NCBI RefSeq assembly: GCF_021044565.1
Contig: NZ_CP087997.1
Coordinates: forward strand, 1,984,001-2,048,000
Direction of reading: 5' to 3'
Origin: Subtercola endophyticus
GTDB taxonomy: Bacteria > Actinomycetota > Actinomycetes > Actinomycetales > Microbacteriaceae
DNA: 64,000 nucleotides
Shown here: positions 26,831-36,358 of the stretch, one piece after another
Position numbering within the stretch: the first letter of the stretch is position 1
Layout: every line of letters begins with the position of its first letter
Notes under the pieces: model-generated
Seen by the model: the letters and a program-made list of their open reading frames with translations, nothing else
Told to the model about the DNA's origin: nothing
Database searches by the model: none
Made by a program: the position numbers and the translations under genes

Positions 26831-27181
26831 ATGCTCGAGGTCGACGCCGAGGCGTTCGAAGCACTGGTGGTGGCCGAACTCGACCTGCTGCCCGACGAGA
26901 TGGTCGACGGGCTCGACAACGTGGTGTTCGTGGTCGAAGACAGACCCGAGAACGGAACCCTCGACACGCTCGGCCTGTACGAGGGAGTCGCCTTGACCGA
27001 GCGCGACGATTACGGCTTCGGCGAGCTGCCCGACCGCATCGTGCTGTTCCGTGAACCGCTGCTGACGATCTGCGCCGACGAGGCCGAGCTGCGCGATGAG
27101 ATCCACACCACCCTCGTGCACGAGATCGGCCACTTCTACGGCATCGACGACGCCCGCCTGCACGAGCTCGGCTGGGCCTGA
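26831..27181 (+). CDS. Metallopeptidase-family (minimal zincin, DUF1025-like) protein
   Basis: 116 aa from ATG at 26831, seven bases after AGGAGG. C-terminal zinc motif HEIGHFYGIDDARLHELGW (HExxHxxGxxD). The fold is a minimal zincin of about 115 residues; Asp as third ligand is standard. Protease activity has not been generally shown for the family. Lies just behind tRNA-His. Confidence 0.92.
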   Translation: MLEVDAEAFEALVVAELDLLPDEMVDGLDNVVFVVEDRPENGTLDTLGLYEGVALTERDDYGFGELPDRIVLFREPLLTICADEAELRDEIHTTLVHEIGHFYGIDDARLHELGWA

Positions 27182-27319
27182 GCGTCGGGCGCTGATGACG
27201 GGCGGTCATGACAGGCTCGACCCCGCGGCCGTGACGGCGTGACGGGTGACGGGTTACGGGTCGGTTACGAACGGCGGGGCGAGGCGGCGAGCGAACGCAG
27301 AGCCGCTTAGCCTGAACCC

Positions 27320-28672
27320 ATGGCCTCGACCGTTGCACGACGAATCCGGCGCGGTATCTTCATCGGAGTAGGTGCGCTGGTCATCCTCGGAATCGGCCTG
27401 TACGGCCCGGTGACCCTCGTCGGCCCGCTGCCGACCGCCACGGCGACCGTGGTCGATGCGACCGGCACCCTCACTCCCCCGCCTCTGCCGACGCTGCCCG
27501 AGACGGGTGCCAGCGGCATCACCGCCGACGGCGCGACCGGAGTTCTGGCAACCGCCGGCATCACCGATCCGGTGCCGCTGGGCGGCACCGCCAAGGTCAT
27601 CACCGCCCTCGTGGTGCTCGACGCCAAGCCGATGCAGTCGGGCCAGCAGGGCGAGTCGATCGTCATCACGCCCGCCGACTACGCCGACTACATCACTTAT
27701 ATCTCGCAGAGCGCCCGCGCCGTGTCGTTCATCGCCGGCGAAACGTGGACCCAGCGCGACATGCTGCAGGCCATGCTGATGGGCTCGAGCAACAACCACG
27801 CCGACGCGCTCGCCGCGTGGGCGTTCGGCTCCACCGACGCGTACGTCGAGGCCGCGAACGCATGGCTCACGAAGAACGGATTCAGTGGCACGACAGTCGT
27901 CGACGCGACGGGGCTTTCGAGCAATTCCGAGGGCACGGCATCCGATCTCACCCGCATCGCTCAGCTGGCGTTCGCCAACCCCGTCATCAGCGAGATCATC
28001 GCTCAACCAGCGGCCACTGTGAACGGCGGGCGCTACGTGAACAACCTGGCAATCTACCTGCCCGACAAAGGGGTGACCGGGCTCTCGCTGAGCTATACCG
28101 ACCAGGCGGGCCTGTGCTTCTTGTACAAAGCCGACGTGTCCGTCGCCGGAACCACCGTGACCCTCTACGGAGCGATGCTGCGCGAGCCCGACTACGACAC
28201 ACTCAACGGCGACATGACCACGCTGCTGACGAGCGCCGCGACGAACCTCAAACCCACCACCGTCGTGACGGCCGGCGACGTGTTCGTGCACTACACCACT
28301 GCCTGGGGCCAATCGGCCGACGGCGTGGCGATCGCCGGCGACTCGCGGATGCTCTGGGCAACCACGCCCGTCACGCACACTGTGGCGGCGGCACCCGTCA
28401 CCACAGCTCTCGGCGGAACCTCGGCCGGCACCGTGACGTTCGATCTTCCCGGCGGCCCGCTGACCGTCGCCCTCAAGCTCAGCAACGCGCTCTCCGACCC
28501 GGGACCGTTGTGGCGGCTCACCAACCCGATTCCGGTCATCCAGTCGTTCGTCGACTCCCGAACCGGGTCGAGCGATGCCCCCGCACCGAGTGGGCCGGCC
28601 ACGTCACCGGCAGGTACGCCGACCCCCTCGGCCACGCCTGCGTCGAGCGGGCCCGCCACGCCCGCAGGCTGA
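27320..28672 (+). CDS. D-alanyl-D-alanine carboxypeptidase-like protein (S11 fold) with lost catalytic residues
   Basis: 450 aa; a cytoplasmic start and one membrane helix (GIFIGVGALVILGIGLYGPV) anchor an extracellular domain; the last 50 residues are Pro/Ser/Thr/Ala-rich. The fold matches S11 penicillin-binding proteins: AKVITALVVLDAKP, MLMGSSNNHADALAAWAFG, GVTGLSLSYTDQAG. However, the SxxK nucleophile is Gly (G89-T-A-K92) and the KTG box reads S256-L-S258; only the SxN motif (SSN) is intact. It should therefore not cleave or bind beta-lactams covalently. Likely a structural or muropeptide-binding protein. Sure of family, moderately sure of inactivity. Confidence 0.88.
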   Translation: MASTVARRIRRGIFIGVGALVILGIGLYGPVTLVGPLPTATATVVDATGTLTPPPLPTLPETGASGITADGATGVLATAGITDPVPLGGTAKVITALVVLDAKPMQSGQQGESIVITPADYADYITYISQSARAVSFIAGETWTQRDMLQAMLMGSSNNHADALAAWAFGSTDAYVEAANAWLTKNGFSGTTVVDATGLSSNSEGTASDLTRIAQLAFANPVISEIIAQPAATVNGGRYVNNLAIYLPDKGVTGLSLSYTDQAGLCFLYKADVSVAGTTVTLYGAMLREPDYDTLNGDMTTLLTSAATNLKPTTVVTAGDVFVHYTTAWGQSADGVAIAGDSRMLWATTPVTHTVAAAPVTTALGGTSAGTVTFDLPGGPLTVALKLSNALSDPGPLWRLTNPIPVIQSFVDSRTGSSDAPAPSGPATSPAGTPTPSATPASSGPATPAG

Positions 28673-28677
28673 AACCT

Positions 28678-28735
28678 CGCGCAGTTCGGTACAAACGCGC
28701 CCGCTCGAGCAGGGGCAGTTACACCGAACTGCGCG
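28678..28735. repeat. Inverted repeat downstream of the carboxypeptidase-like gene
   Basis: Perfect 13-bp arms CGCGCAGTTCGGT (28678-28690) and ACCGAACTGCGCG (28723-28735) enclose 32 nt containing the palindrome GCTCGAGC. It starts five bases after the stop codon. Probable terminator or a member of the intergenic inverted-repeat set noted in the findings. Confidence 0.75.
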
Positions 28736-28760
28736 TGCAGGCAGGCGAAACGCCCCCGGG

Positions 28761-28851
28761 CTCAGAGATCAGATTCAGGGCTCACGCTGAGGGCTGAGAG
28801 CTCAGGTTCAGGGCTCACGCTGAGGGCTCAGAGCTCAGGCTGACGGCTCAG
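28761..28851. repeat. 33-bp tandem repeat, two to three copies
   Basis: TTCAGGGCTCACGCTGAGGG recurs at 28774 and 28807, with degenerate flanking copies sharing CTCAGAGATCAG/CTCAGGTTCAG. CTGAGGGCT/AGCCCTCAG elements make it highly foldable. It abuts the end of the next gene. Confidence 0.8.
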
Positions 28852-29126
28852 ACGAGCGCCTCGCCGAGGTCGGTGTCGTCTCCGCTGACAAAGGGATCGC
28901 TCTCTTGGGCCTCGAACGAGTAGCTGACGTGCAGCTGTCCGTTCAGTTCACGGGTCGAGACGGCGGTGTATTCGAAGTTCGACTCGATTCCGTCGACGAG
29001 GGCGATGACGCCAAAGGTCTTGTCGTAGTCGCCGCCGATGAGAATGCGCTCGTCAATCTGGCCCTTGAGGGGGCCGTCGGCGTATTCGACGGTGTACGTG
29101 GCGGGGGTGGAAGCTGAGTCTGTCAT
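28848..29126 (-). CDS. Conserved-looking small cytosolic protein
   Basis: 92 aa from ATG at 29126, preceded by GTGGAGTC. Acidic, beta-rich sequence (TYTVEYADGPLKGQIDERILIGGDYDK; FEYTAVSTRELNGQLHVSYSFEAQES), no signal peptide or helices. Codon use is typical of the genome. Family not recognised. Confidence 0.6.
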   Translation of the reverse strand: MTDSASTPATYTVEYADGPLKGQIDERILIGGDYDKTFGVIALVDGIESNFEYTAVSTRELNGQLHVSYSFEAQESDPFVSGDDTDLGEALV

Positions 29127-29337
29127 GACTCCACCGTAGCGCGACCGGCCGACACGGGCATCCGGATGCCCGCGGCTGGCGCTCGCGCCCCACACCGTGG
29201 TACCGCGGTGGCGGGTCGCGGCCAGCGCTGCCAGCGGCAGCAGCGCGTGCGAAAACGGAGGCGATTCCGCACCAGTGCCGCCGTATTCGCGGCACGCTTT
29301 CGAAATCTCCTCTGTTTCAGCGGCCACCGCGCGCACC

Positions 29338-30120
29338 TTAGCCGCCGATGAAGTTCCAGTGCCCCGTCGACACCGACACCGCGACCGCCGTCAGCGCAAC
29401 GGCCGCCGCGATGACGATCAGCAGCGTCTCGCGCCAGCCGAACGTCGACTCGCGGGCATACGTTCGGCGCCCCGGGGCGCCGAATCCGCGCGCCTCCATG
29501 GCCGTGGCGAGCTTGCTGCCGCGCCTGATCGACAGCACCAGTAGAGCGAACCCCAGGCTCAAGAACCGGCGGATGCGCCCCGAGTCTCCGACTCCGCGCG
29601 CCCGCCGCGCGAGTTTCAGCGAGCGCCAATCGTCGAGAAACAGCCCCACGAGACGCAACCCCGCCAGCCCGCCGAGCACGAACCGGCTCGGCAGATGCAG
29701 CACCTGCGCGAGCCCGTCTGCGAGGTCGGTCGGATCGACGGTGACGAACAGCACGATGGCAGGCAGCCCGATCGCCAGCACCCGCAGCATTGTCGCAACG
29801 CCGAGTTCGATCGATCCGTCGGTGACGTGCACGAGCCAGAACTGGGCGTAGGTCTGACCCGACGGCCGGCCGTACAGAACGGTCGTCAGGCCGGCGAGCG
29901 GCGCGGCGATCCAGACCGGAAGCGTGCGCAGAAAGAACACCTTCGGCGTCAGCCCGGCCCAGAAGAAAAGGATGCCCTCCAGCACCAGCGCGACCGACGC
30001 CGACACCCAGTCGATCGAAAGCAGCAGCGTCAGGCTCAGCACGAATGCCGCACCGATCTTGGCGACCGGGTTGATGGAGTACACCGCCTGCGTGCCGCGA
30101 TGCGGGGTCAGGATGCTCAT
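29338..30120 (-). CDS. ecfT: Energy-coupling factor transporter transmembrane subunit EcfT (CbiQ family)
   Basis: 260 aa. Five to six membrane helices and the coupling-helix motifs ARRARGVGDSGR and TAMEARGFGAPGRRT (the two Ala-Arg-Gly signatures of EcfT). Start overlaps the stop of the ATPase gene by four bases, third gene of a YkoE-EcfAA-EcfT operon under a TPP riboswitch, so the import substrate should be a thiamine precursor. Confidence 0.92.
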   Translation of the reverse strand: MSILTPHRGTQAVYSINPVAKIGAAFVLSLTLLLSIDWVSASVALVLEGILFFWAGLTPKVFFLRTLPVWIAAPLAGLTTVLYGRPSGQTYAQFWLVHVTDGSIELGVATMLRVLAIGLPAIVLFVTVDPTDLADGLAQVLHLPSRFVLGGLAGLRLVGLFLDDWRSLKLARRARGVGDSGRIRRFLSLGFALLVLSIRRGSKLATAMEARGFGAPGRRTYARESTFGWRETLLIVIAAAVALTAVAVSVSTGHWNFIGG

Positions 30121-31751
30121 GCCCCTCCACCCTCGGGCGCCGCCGTGGCAGCCGGCGTGAGCCGCGCGGCAGAGAGAGAAGGAGCATCGGCTGCAACGGG
30201 CATCCGGAACTCGCGGTCGGCAAGCGCGTCGACGAAGTCAGAGTCGTGGGTGACAGCAACCACGGCCGTACCGTCGTCGAGCAGTTCGGCGAGCAGGGCG
30301 AGGAGTTCGGCCCAGGTTCGGGAGTCTTGCCCGAACGTCGGCTCATCGAGCACGAGCAGCTGCGGCCGCGTGGCGAGAACGGTCGCGACAGAGAGCCGGC
30401 GCTTCTCACCGCCCGAGAGCGTGAAGGGGTTCGCGGCGGCGAGTCGGGTGAGCCGCAAGCGCTCGAGCAGCTCGTCGACGCGCTCGTCGATCTGGCGCTG
30501 CGCAACCTTGAGCGCCCGCGGACCCACAGCCAGCTCGGCCCGCACGGTGGCGGCGAGAAACTGGTGTTCCGGGTCTTGAAAGACGGTTCCGATGCGGCTG
30601 AGCAGCTGTCGGGAGCGCCAGCGAATCGGCTGCGTACCCGCGCCTGCAGCAAACGCCGGGCTCGCCTGCAGGGTGCCGCCCGCCGGCGACAGTAGCCCGG
30701 CGAGCGTCAAGGCGAGGGTCGATTTGCCCGATCCGTTCGCCCCTGTCACCGCAGTAGCGTTGCCCGCGACAACGTCGAGGCTGAGGTCGCGGGCGACCGG
30801 CCGCCCTTTCGCACGCGCCACGGCGAGGTCGGTGGCGCGCAGCAGTACGGCGCCCGACGCATCGGCGCCTCGTGTCGCACCCGTCTCGTGAGTCACGTGC
30901 GCCGTATTGAGGTCGTTGTAGCGACCTCTCCTCGGCGCAGCTGTCTCACCGAGGGCGCGCACCGGACGCGCGGGCGGGTACTCCGGAACCCACACCCCCG
31001 ACGCCGCCAGCTCGGCCCCACGGGCGCGAAGCACGTCATCCGGCGCGCCGTCGGCGAGCACTCCCCCGCCCGGCGCGAGCACGATCACCCGATTCACCAG
31101 ATGCCGCCAGATCTCGACCCGGTGCTCGATGACGACAAACGTCGCCTCCGAATGCTGCAGCACCCGCGCGACAGAGTCGCGCACCTCCACAACTCCCTGC
31201 GGGTCGAGGTTGGCGGTCGGCTCGTCGAGCAGCAGCAATTGCGGGCGCATGGCGAGCACCCCGGCGAGCGCGAGGCGCTGTTTCTGCCCGCCCGACAGCT
31301 CCGATGTCGGATGCTCGTGCGGCAGGTACAGCCCGACCGCCTCCAGCGCGTCACCGACCCGCCGCCAGATCTCGTCGCGAGGCACACCGAGGTTCTCGCA
31401 GCCGAAGGCGACGTCGTCGCCGACCCGCGCGAGCATTACTTGGGAGTCCGGATCTTGCAGCAACAATCCGACCCTGCCCCGGGCATCCTCGGGCCGGCCC
31501 CCGCCGACCAGCAGCGAGCCTTCGTCTTCGCCCTCGTCGGCGCCGCCGAGCACCCCGGCGAGCGCCGAGATCAGGGTCGACTTGCCGGCCCCCGAAGCCC
31601 CGAGCAGCAGCACGCGCTCGCCCGCCCCGATCTCGAGGTCGAGCTCACGAACGGCCCACGCCGCTCGCCCGGCGTGCCGCCACCCCCATCCGCGCGCGCT
31701 GACGTCGGCGCCGCCGCCGGCACCGGATGCCCGGCCTCCGCCTGGCGCCAC
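30117..31751 (-). CDS. Fused double ECF ATPase (EcfA-EcfA)
   Basis: 544 aa from GTG at 31751. Two ABC units in tandem: first Walker A LLGASGAGKSTL, signature LSGGQKQRLAL, DEPTANLDP; second VTGANGSGKSTL, LSGGEKRRLSV, DEPTFGQD. Both carry the Gln-rich loops of EcfA1/EcfA2 (LLQDPDSQ, VFQDPEHQ). Fusion of the two ATPases is normal for actinobacterial YkoD-like proteins. Four bases separate it from the S-component gene. It powers uptake by EcfT and YkoE. Confidence 0.93.
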   Translation of the reverse strand: MAPGGGRASGAGGGADVSARGWGWRHAGRAAWAVRELDLEIGAGERVLLLGASGAGKSTLISALAGVLGGADEGEDEGSLLVGGGRPEDARGRVGLLLQDPDSQVMLARVGDDVAFGCENLGVPRDEIWRRVGDALEAVGLYLPHEHPTSELSGGQKQRLALAGVLAMRPQLLLLDEPTANLDPQGVVEVRDSVARVLQHSEATFVVIEHRVEIWRHLVNRVIVLAPGGGVLADGAPDDVLRARGAELAASGVWVPEYPPARPVRALGETAAPRRGRYNDLNTAHVTHETGATRGADASGAVLLRATDLAVARAKGRPVARDLSLDVVAGNATAVTGANGSGKSTLALTLAGLLSPAGGTLQASPAFAAGAGTQPIRWRSRQLLSRIGTVFQDPEHQFLAATVRAELAVGPRALKVAQRQIDERVDELLERLRLTRLAAANPFTLSGGEKRRLSVATVLATRPQLLVLDEPTFGQDSRTWAELLALLAELLDDGTAVVAVTHDSDFVDALADREFRMPVAADAPSLSAARLTPAATAAPEGGGA

Positions 31752-31754
31752 GGG

Positions 31755-32384
31755 TTAGACCCGCACCGCGGATTCCCGCCCCGCCGCGAACCGTGAGAGC
31801 GCCCCCGTGCGAGCGAGACCCTTCACGGCCAGCCACGACAGCAGACCGGCCAGAACGATGCCCGAGATGATCGACGACACGGTGTAGATGATGATGAACG
31901 GCGTGTCCGATCCCGGGTACGACACCAGCAGATCGTTGATGGCGAGCGCCAGGCCCGCCCCGGCGCCGGCGAGCAGCGCGACGTACAGGCGGTAGTTCAC
32001 GTAGAGGAACAGCGCGAAGACCACCTCGGCACCGATGCCCTGCACGACCCCCGAGAGCAGGGTCAGAATGCCCCACTGGGTTCCGACCAGCATCGACACG
32101 ACGGCGGCGAGCACCTCGGTATAGAGGGCTGCGCCGGGCTTGCGGATGATTAGCCCGCCGAGCACGCCGGCGAAGAGCCACCCGCCGCCGAGCAGCGCCC
32201 CGAGCCCGGGAGCGAGCGCTTCGAGGGGTGCGCTGAGCGGATTCCACGCCTGCCCCCACGCCCAGAAGATGAGCCCGGAGGCGACGCCGACGACGCTCGC
32301 GACGACGATATCGACGACGCGCCAGCGGAAGCGGCCTGTCGCGACCCCGGATGCGACCTTGAGTGATGCGGTTGTTGTTTGCAC
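31755..32384 (-). CDS. ykoE: ECF transporter S component, YkoE-type (thiamine precursor)
   Basis: 209 aa from GTG at 32384, behind AAAGGG. Six hydrophobic segments, beginning RWRVVDIVVASVVGVASGLIFWAWGQAW, the YkoE signature; no upstream frame makes sense, as it would cross the riboswitch. YkoE proteins bind hydroxymethylpyrimidine-type thiamine precursors (family knowledge). First gene of the operon. Confidence 0.9.
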   Translation of the reverse strand: MQTTTASLKVASGVATGRFRWRVVDIVVASVVGVASGLIFWAWGQAWNPLSAPLEALAPGLGALLGGGWLFAGVLGGLIIRKPGAALYTEVLAAVVSMLVGTQWGILTLLSGVVQGIGAEVVFALFLYVNYRLYVALLAGAGAGLALAINDLLVSYPGSDTPFIIIYTVSSIISGIVLAGLLSWLAVKGLARTGALSRFAAGRESAVRV

Positions 32385-32388
32385 TGTT

Positions 32389-32423
32389 CGTGCCCTTTCG
32401 TTAGACGAATTTATTAGGGCACG
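32389..32423 (-). promoter_or_regulatory. Hairpin masking the ykoE ribosome site (riboswitch expression platform)
   Basis: CGTGCCCT (32416-32423 on the complementary strand) pairs with AGGGCACG (32389-32396), and the second arm includes most of the AAAGGG ribosome site that precedes the GTG start by about eight bases. A small TTCG...CGAA helix sits in the loop. This suits translational control. Confidence 0.65.
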
Positions 32424-32500
32424 GGTTGTGAGACGTCGCGATCGGTGCGGGGCCTGCAGAGCATCCATTCGGCCGCGCACCAATAACGACGGCTCGAGAG

Positions 32501-32591
32501 TGTCTGCTCCCTGCGCTGGCATGATCCAGATCAGGTTAGACGGTCGAAGGTTGAGAACCTTCCTCTCAGCCCGGCTCACCGGACTCCCGTG
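32501..32591 (-). ncRNA. TPP riboswitch (THI element)
   Basis: The minus strand contains, in order, the 5' P1/P2 segment GGGAGTCCGG, the invariant GGCTGAGAGG, a variable P3a stem GGAAGGTTCTCAACCTTCG, and the conserved ACCTGATCTGGAT with GCCAGCGCAGGGA. All thiamine pyrophosphate contact regions are present. It lies 117 bases before the ykoE start and should turn the importer off when TPP is high. Confidence 0.96.
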
Positions 32592-32616
32592 TTGCCGCAA
32601 GTATCCCATATTCTGA

Positions 32617-33006
32617 GTGATCATGCCTTTGTTCATTCTCGCGATCGCCGTTTTCGCGGCGATACTGGTTCTCGCCGTCTATGCGCATCGCCGCATGACC
32701 GAGAACTGGCTGAGCCACAACGGCACAAGAACACGAGGCCAGGCCATCACTGTCGCCCCTCCACTGTCGGCTGGCCTGATTTCGCGCCTCACCAAGACGG
32801 TGACCATCATCTCCTTCACCGCGACCGACGGCGTCTCGCGCAGCCTCATTCCGCGTTCGGGGGCGATGACCTTCACCGTCGCCCAGGCGCAGGGGGCGGT
32901 CACCGTGCTCTACGACCAAGCCAAGCCGTCGAACCACGACCGGATGCGCGTGGGATTCGGGCCCGCACCCACCACGTGGCACCGGGTGCGGCTGCGCGAC
33001 GGCTGA
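32617..33006 (+). CDS. Membrane-anchored DUF3592-like small protein
   Basis: 129 aa from GTG at 32617 (ATG at 32623 is an alternative; no ribosome site for either, and CATATT lies about ten bases upstream, so perhaps leaderless). N-terminal helix PLFILAIAVFAAILVLAVYA, then a small beta domain (RGQAITVAPPLSAG; VTIISFTATDGVSRSLIPRSG; VTVLYDQAKPSNHDRM) as in DUF3592 proteins. Divergent from the riboswitch. Confidence 0.7.
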   Translation: MIMPLFILAIAVFAAILVLAVYAHRRMTENWLSHNGTRTRGQAITVAPPLSAGLISRLTKTVTIISFTATDGVSRSLIPRSGAMTFTVAQAQGAVTVLYDQAKPSNHDRMRVGFGPAPTTWHRVRLRDG

Positions 33007-33094
33007 ATTATCCACAATCCACTCGACTTCCCACATCTGCACAGCTCCCGGCAACCCCACACGACCGCCCGTCGAAGTGTGTCAGGCTGAAGTC

Positions 33095-34018
33095 ATGCAG
33101 TTGCGCATCTTCACAGAGCCCCAGCAGGGCGCCAGTTACGACGATCTTCTCGCGGTTGCGCAGGCCACCGAACGCCTCGGCTTCGACGCCTTCTTCCGCT
33201 CCGACCACTACCTCGCCATGGGCGGCGAAGGCCTGCCCGGCCCCACCGACGCCTGGACGAGCCTCGCCGGGCTCGCCCGCGAAACGAGCCGCATCAAGCT
33301 CGGCACGCTCGTCTCGAGCGTCACCTATCGTGTTCCGGGCATCCTGGCCATTCAGGTTGCCCAGGTCGACCAGATGTCGGGCGGCCGAGCCGAACTCGGG
33401 CTCGGCACCGGCTGGTTCAAGGCAGAGCATGAGGCCTACGGCATCCCTTTTCCTGAAAAGCGGTTCGGCATGCTCGAAGAGCAGCTCGAGATCGTGACCG
33501 GTCTCTGGTCGACACCGCCGGGTGAGAAGTACAGCTTCAGCGGTGAGAACTACACGCTCATCGACTCGCCGGCGCTGCCCAAACCGGTGCAGAGCCCCGT
33601 GCCCGTCATCGTCGGCGGCAACGGACCGAGTCGCACGCCCAAACTCGCCGCCCGCTTCGCCACGGAGTACAACCAGGCGTTCCCCGAGTTCGAGACCATC
33701 GCGCCGCAGTTCGGGCGAGTGCGCGCAGCGTGCGAGACGCTCGAGCGCGACCCTGCCAGCCTCATCTACTCGGCCGCGCTCGTGGTCGCCACCGGTGCCG
33801 ACGAGGCGGAGTTCACTCGCCGCGCCGGCGCGATCGGCCGCGAACCCGCAGAGCTGAGAGAGCACGGCGTGGCCGGTACGGCAGCTGAGGTCATCGACCG
33901 CATCGGCTGGCTGAAGCAGCAGGGCGTCGAACGGCTGTACCTTCAAGTGCTCGACTTGTCAGACCTCGACCACCTCGAGTTCATCGCGAGCGAGATCGCT
34001 CCACACGTCGCCGGGTAG
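33095..34018 (+). CDS. LLM-class flavin/F420-dependent oxidoreductase (TIGR03560-like)
   Basis: 307 aa from ATG at 33095. Luciferase-like TIM barrel: FTEPQQGASYDDLLAVAQATERLGFDAFFRSDHY, LGTLVSSVTYRVPGILA, GRAELGLGTGWFKAEHEAYGIPFP, VPVIVGGNGPSRTPKLAARF. In actinobacteria such enzymes usually use F420. Substrate unknown. Confidence 0.9.
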   Translation: MQLRIFTEPQQGASYDDLLAVAQATERLGFDAFFRSDHYLAMGGEGLPGPTDAWTSLAGLARETSRIKLGTLVSSVTYRVPGILAIQVAQVDQMSGGRAELGLGTGWFKAEHEAYGIPFPEKRFGMLEEQLEIVTGLWSTPPGEKYSFSGENYTLIDSPALPKPVQSPVPVIVGGNGPSRTPKLAARFATEYNQAFPEFETIAPQFGRVRAACETLERDPASLIYSAALVVATGADEAEFTRRAGAIGREPAELREHGVAGTAAEVIDRIGWLKQQGVERLYLQVLDLSDLDHLEFIASEIAPHVAG

Positions 34019-34106
34019 CCGAATAGCCGATTACCGGCTGCCGTGAACTGCGCGTAGCCTGCCCCGACCGACGATCACCGAACCAATACATCAACTGGAG
34101 TCATTT

Positions 34107-36308
34107 GTGGACAGCTGGCCAGGATCCGCCTACCCGCTCGGAGCGACCTTCGACGGCAGTGGTACCAACTTCGCGATCTTCAGCGAGGGTGCAGAGAAGG
34201 TCGAACTGTGCCTGTTCGGCGAGAAAGGCGCAGAGACCCGCATTCTTCTGCACGAGGTCGACGCGTTCGTCTGGCACTGTTACCTGCCGCAGGTTCAGCC
34301 GGGCCAGCGTTACGGCTACCGCGTCTACGGGCCGTACGACCCGAAGAACGGGCTGCGGTTCAACCCCAACAAGCTGCTGCTCGACCCGTACGCGAAGGCC
34401 ACCAGCGGAACCATCGACTGGGACCAGTCGCTGTTCGCCTACAACTTCGGCGACCCTGACAGCGAGAACGACCTCGACTCCGCCAAGCACATGATGTACG
34501 GCGTCGTCATCAATCCGTTCTTCGATTGGTCGGGCGACCGGGCATTGCGTGTTCCCTACAACGAGACCATCATCTACGAGGCGCACGTGAAAGGGCTCAC
34601 CGAGCTCAACCACGAGATTCCGAAAGACCAGCGCGGCACCTACGCGGGCATCGCGCACCCCGCCACCATCGAGCACCTGCAACGGCTCGGTGTCACGGCC
34701 ATCGAGCTCATGCCGGTTCACCAGTTCGTTCAAGACTCGACGCTGCTCGACAAGGGTCTGCACAACTACTGGGGCTACAACACCATCGGGTTCTTCGCAC
34801 CTCACAGCGCGTATTCGTCAGCCGGTGAGCGCGGCCAGCAGGTGCAAGAGTTCAAGGGCATGGTCAAGGCCTTACACGCGGCCAACATCGAAGTCATTCT
34901 CGACGTCGTGTACAACCACACCGCCGAGGGCAACCATCTCGGCCCCACAATCTCGTTCCGCGGCATCGACAACGAGGCCTACTACCGCTTGATGGATGAC
35001 GACAAGCGGTACTACATGGACTACACCGGCACGGGCAACACCCTCAACGTGCGTCATCCTCACTCCTTGCAGTTGATCATGGACTCGTTACGCTACTGGG
35101 TCATCGAGATGCACGTCGACGGATTCCGCTTCGACCTCGCCTCGACCTTGGCGCGCGAGTTCTACGACGTCGACCGGCTGTCGAGCTTCTTCGAGCTCGT
35201 GCAGCAAGACCCGGTGGTCTCGCAGGTGAAGCTGATCGCCGAGCCATGGGACGTCGGGCCCGGCGGCTACCAGGTGGGTAACTTCCCTCCGCAGTGGTCG
35301 GAGTGGAACGGCAAGTATCGTGACACCGTGCGTGACTTCTGGCGTGGCGAACCGTCGACGCTGGGTGAGTTCGCGTCGCGGTTCACAGGCTCGAGCGACC
35401 TCTACGAGCATTCCGGTCGCCGCCCTGTCGCCTCAATCAACTTCGTCACGGCGCACGACGGATTCACCCTGGCCGACCTGGTGTCGTACAACGAGAAGCA
35501 CAATGAGGCGAACGGCGAGAACGGCAACGACGGCGAGTCGAGCAACCGCAGCTGGAACGGCGGGGCGGAGGGTCCCACCGACGACCCGGCCATCCGGGCC
35601 TTGCGCGCGCGTCAGCAGCGCAACTTCTTAGCGACGCTGTTGCTCTCGCAGGGTGTGCCGATGCTGCTGCACGGTGACGAACTCGGGCGCACCCAGAACG
35701 GCAACAACAACACCTACGCGCAAGACAACGAGCTTTCGTGGGTGCACTGGAAGCGCGCCGACGAGCCGCTCACCGAGTTCACCTCGGCCGTGATGCGTCT
35801 GCGCAAAGAGCATCCCACCTTCCGGCGCAGCCGGTTCTTCGACGGCCGGCCCGTGCGGCGCGGGCGCGGCGAGCCCCTTCCCGACATCGTGTGGCTGAAC
35901 CCCGAGGCGGGCGAGATGGAGCCGGAAGAATGGGATGCCCCGCTCAGCCGTTCCGTCGGTGTCTACCTCAACGGTCAGGGAATCCGCGGTCGTGACTATC
36001 GCGGCGAGCGGGTCACCGACGTGAACTTCTTGCTCTACTTCAACGCGGACGACGTCGAGGTTCCCTTCACCCTGCCCAGCGCAGAATACGGAGTCGCGTG
36101 GGACGTCGTGATCGACACGGCGGGTCAGGCGACCGACGAGGCGCCCAGCAAACCGGCAGACATCGTCACCGTGCATCCGAAGTCGATGATGGTGCTGCGT
36201 GCACATCGCGCCGATGTGCCAGACCCCGATCACTCGGTCGCCGCTTCGCTTAGCAGCATGACCGGCGCGGTTCCCGTGATTCCCGCCAACCGGCCGTCAG
36301 CGGGCTGA
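34107..36308 (+). CDS. glgX: Glycogen debranching enzyme GlgX/TreX
   Basis: 733 aa, GTG start at 34107 behind TGGAG. N-terminal CBM48 ([30 protein letters not shown]), then a GH13 barrel with [30 protein letters not shown] (nucleophile Asp), [16 protein letters not shown] (acid Glu) and [13 protein letters not shown]. Hydrolyses alpha-1,6 branches of glycogen to release malto-oligosaccharides. First gene of glgX-treY-treZ, which feeds trehalose synthesis. Confidence 0.96.
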   Translation: MDSWPGSAYPLGATFDGSGTNFAIFSEGAEKVELCLFGEKGAETRILLHEVDAFVWHCYLPQVQPGQRYGYRVYGPYDPKNGLRFNPNKLLLDPYAKATSGTIDWDQSLFAYNFGDPDSENDLDSAKHMMYGVVINPFFDWSGDRALRVPYNETIIYEAHVKGLTELNHEIPKDQRGTYAGIAHPATIEHLQRLGVTAIELMPVHQFVQDSTLLDKGLHNYWGYNTIGFFAPHSAYSSAGERGQQVQEFKGMVKALHAANIEVILDVVYNHTAEGNHLGPTISFRGIDNEAYYRLMDDDKRYYMDYTGTGNTLNVRHPHSLQLIMDSLRYWVIEMHVDGFRFDLASTLAREFYDVDRLSSFFELVQQDPVVSQVKLIAEPWDVGPGGYQVGNFPPQWSEWNGKYRDTVRDFWRGEPSTLGEFASRFTGSSDLYEHSGRRPVASINFVTAHDGFTLADLVSYNEKHNEANGENGNDGESSNRSWNGGAEGPTDDPAIRALRARQQRNFLATLLLSQGVPMLLHGDELGRTQNGNNNTYAQDNELSWVHWKRADEPLTEFTSAVMRLRKEHPTFRRSRFFDGRPVRRGRGEPLPDIVWLNPEAGEMEPEEWDAPLSRSVGVYLNGQGIRGRDYRGERVTDVNFLLYFNADDVEVPFTLPSAEYGVAWDVVIDTAGQATDEAPSKPADIVTVHPKSMMVLRAHRADVPDPDHSVAASLSSMTGAVPVIPANRPSAG

Positions 36309-36358
36309 CCCGGCCGCCGAACTCCCCTCCCACGCCTCGTGAACGAGAGAAGACCTTG

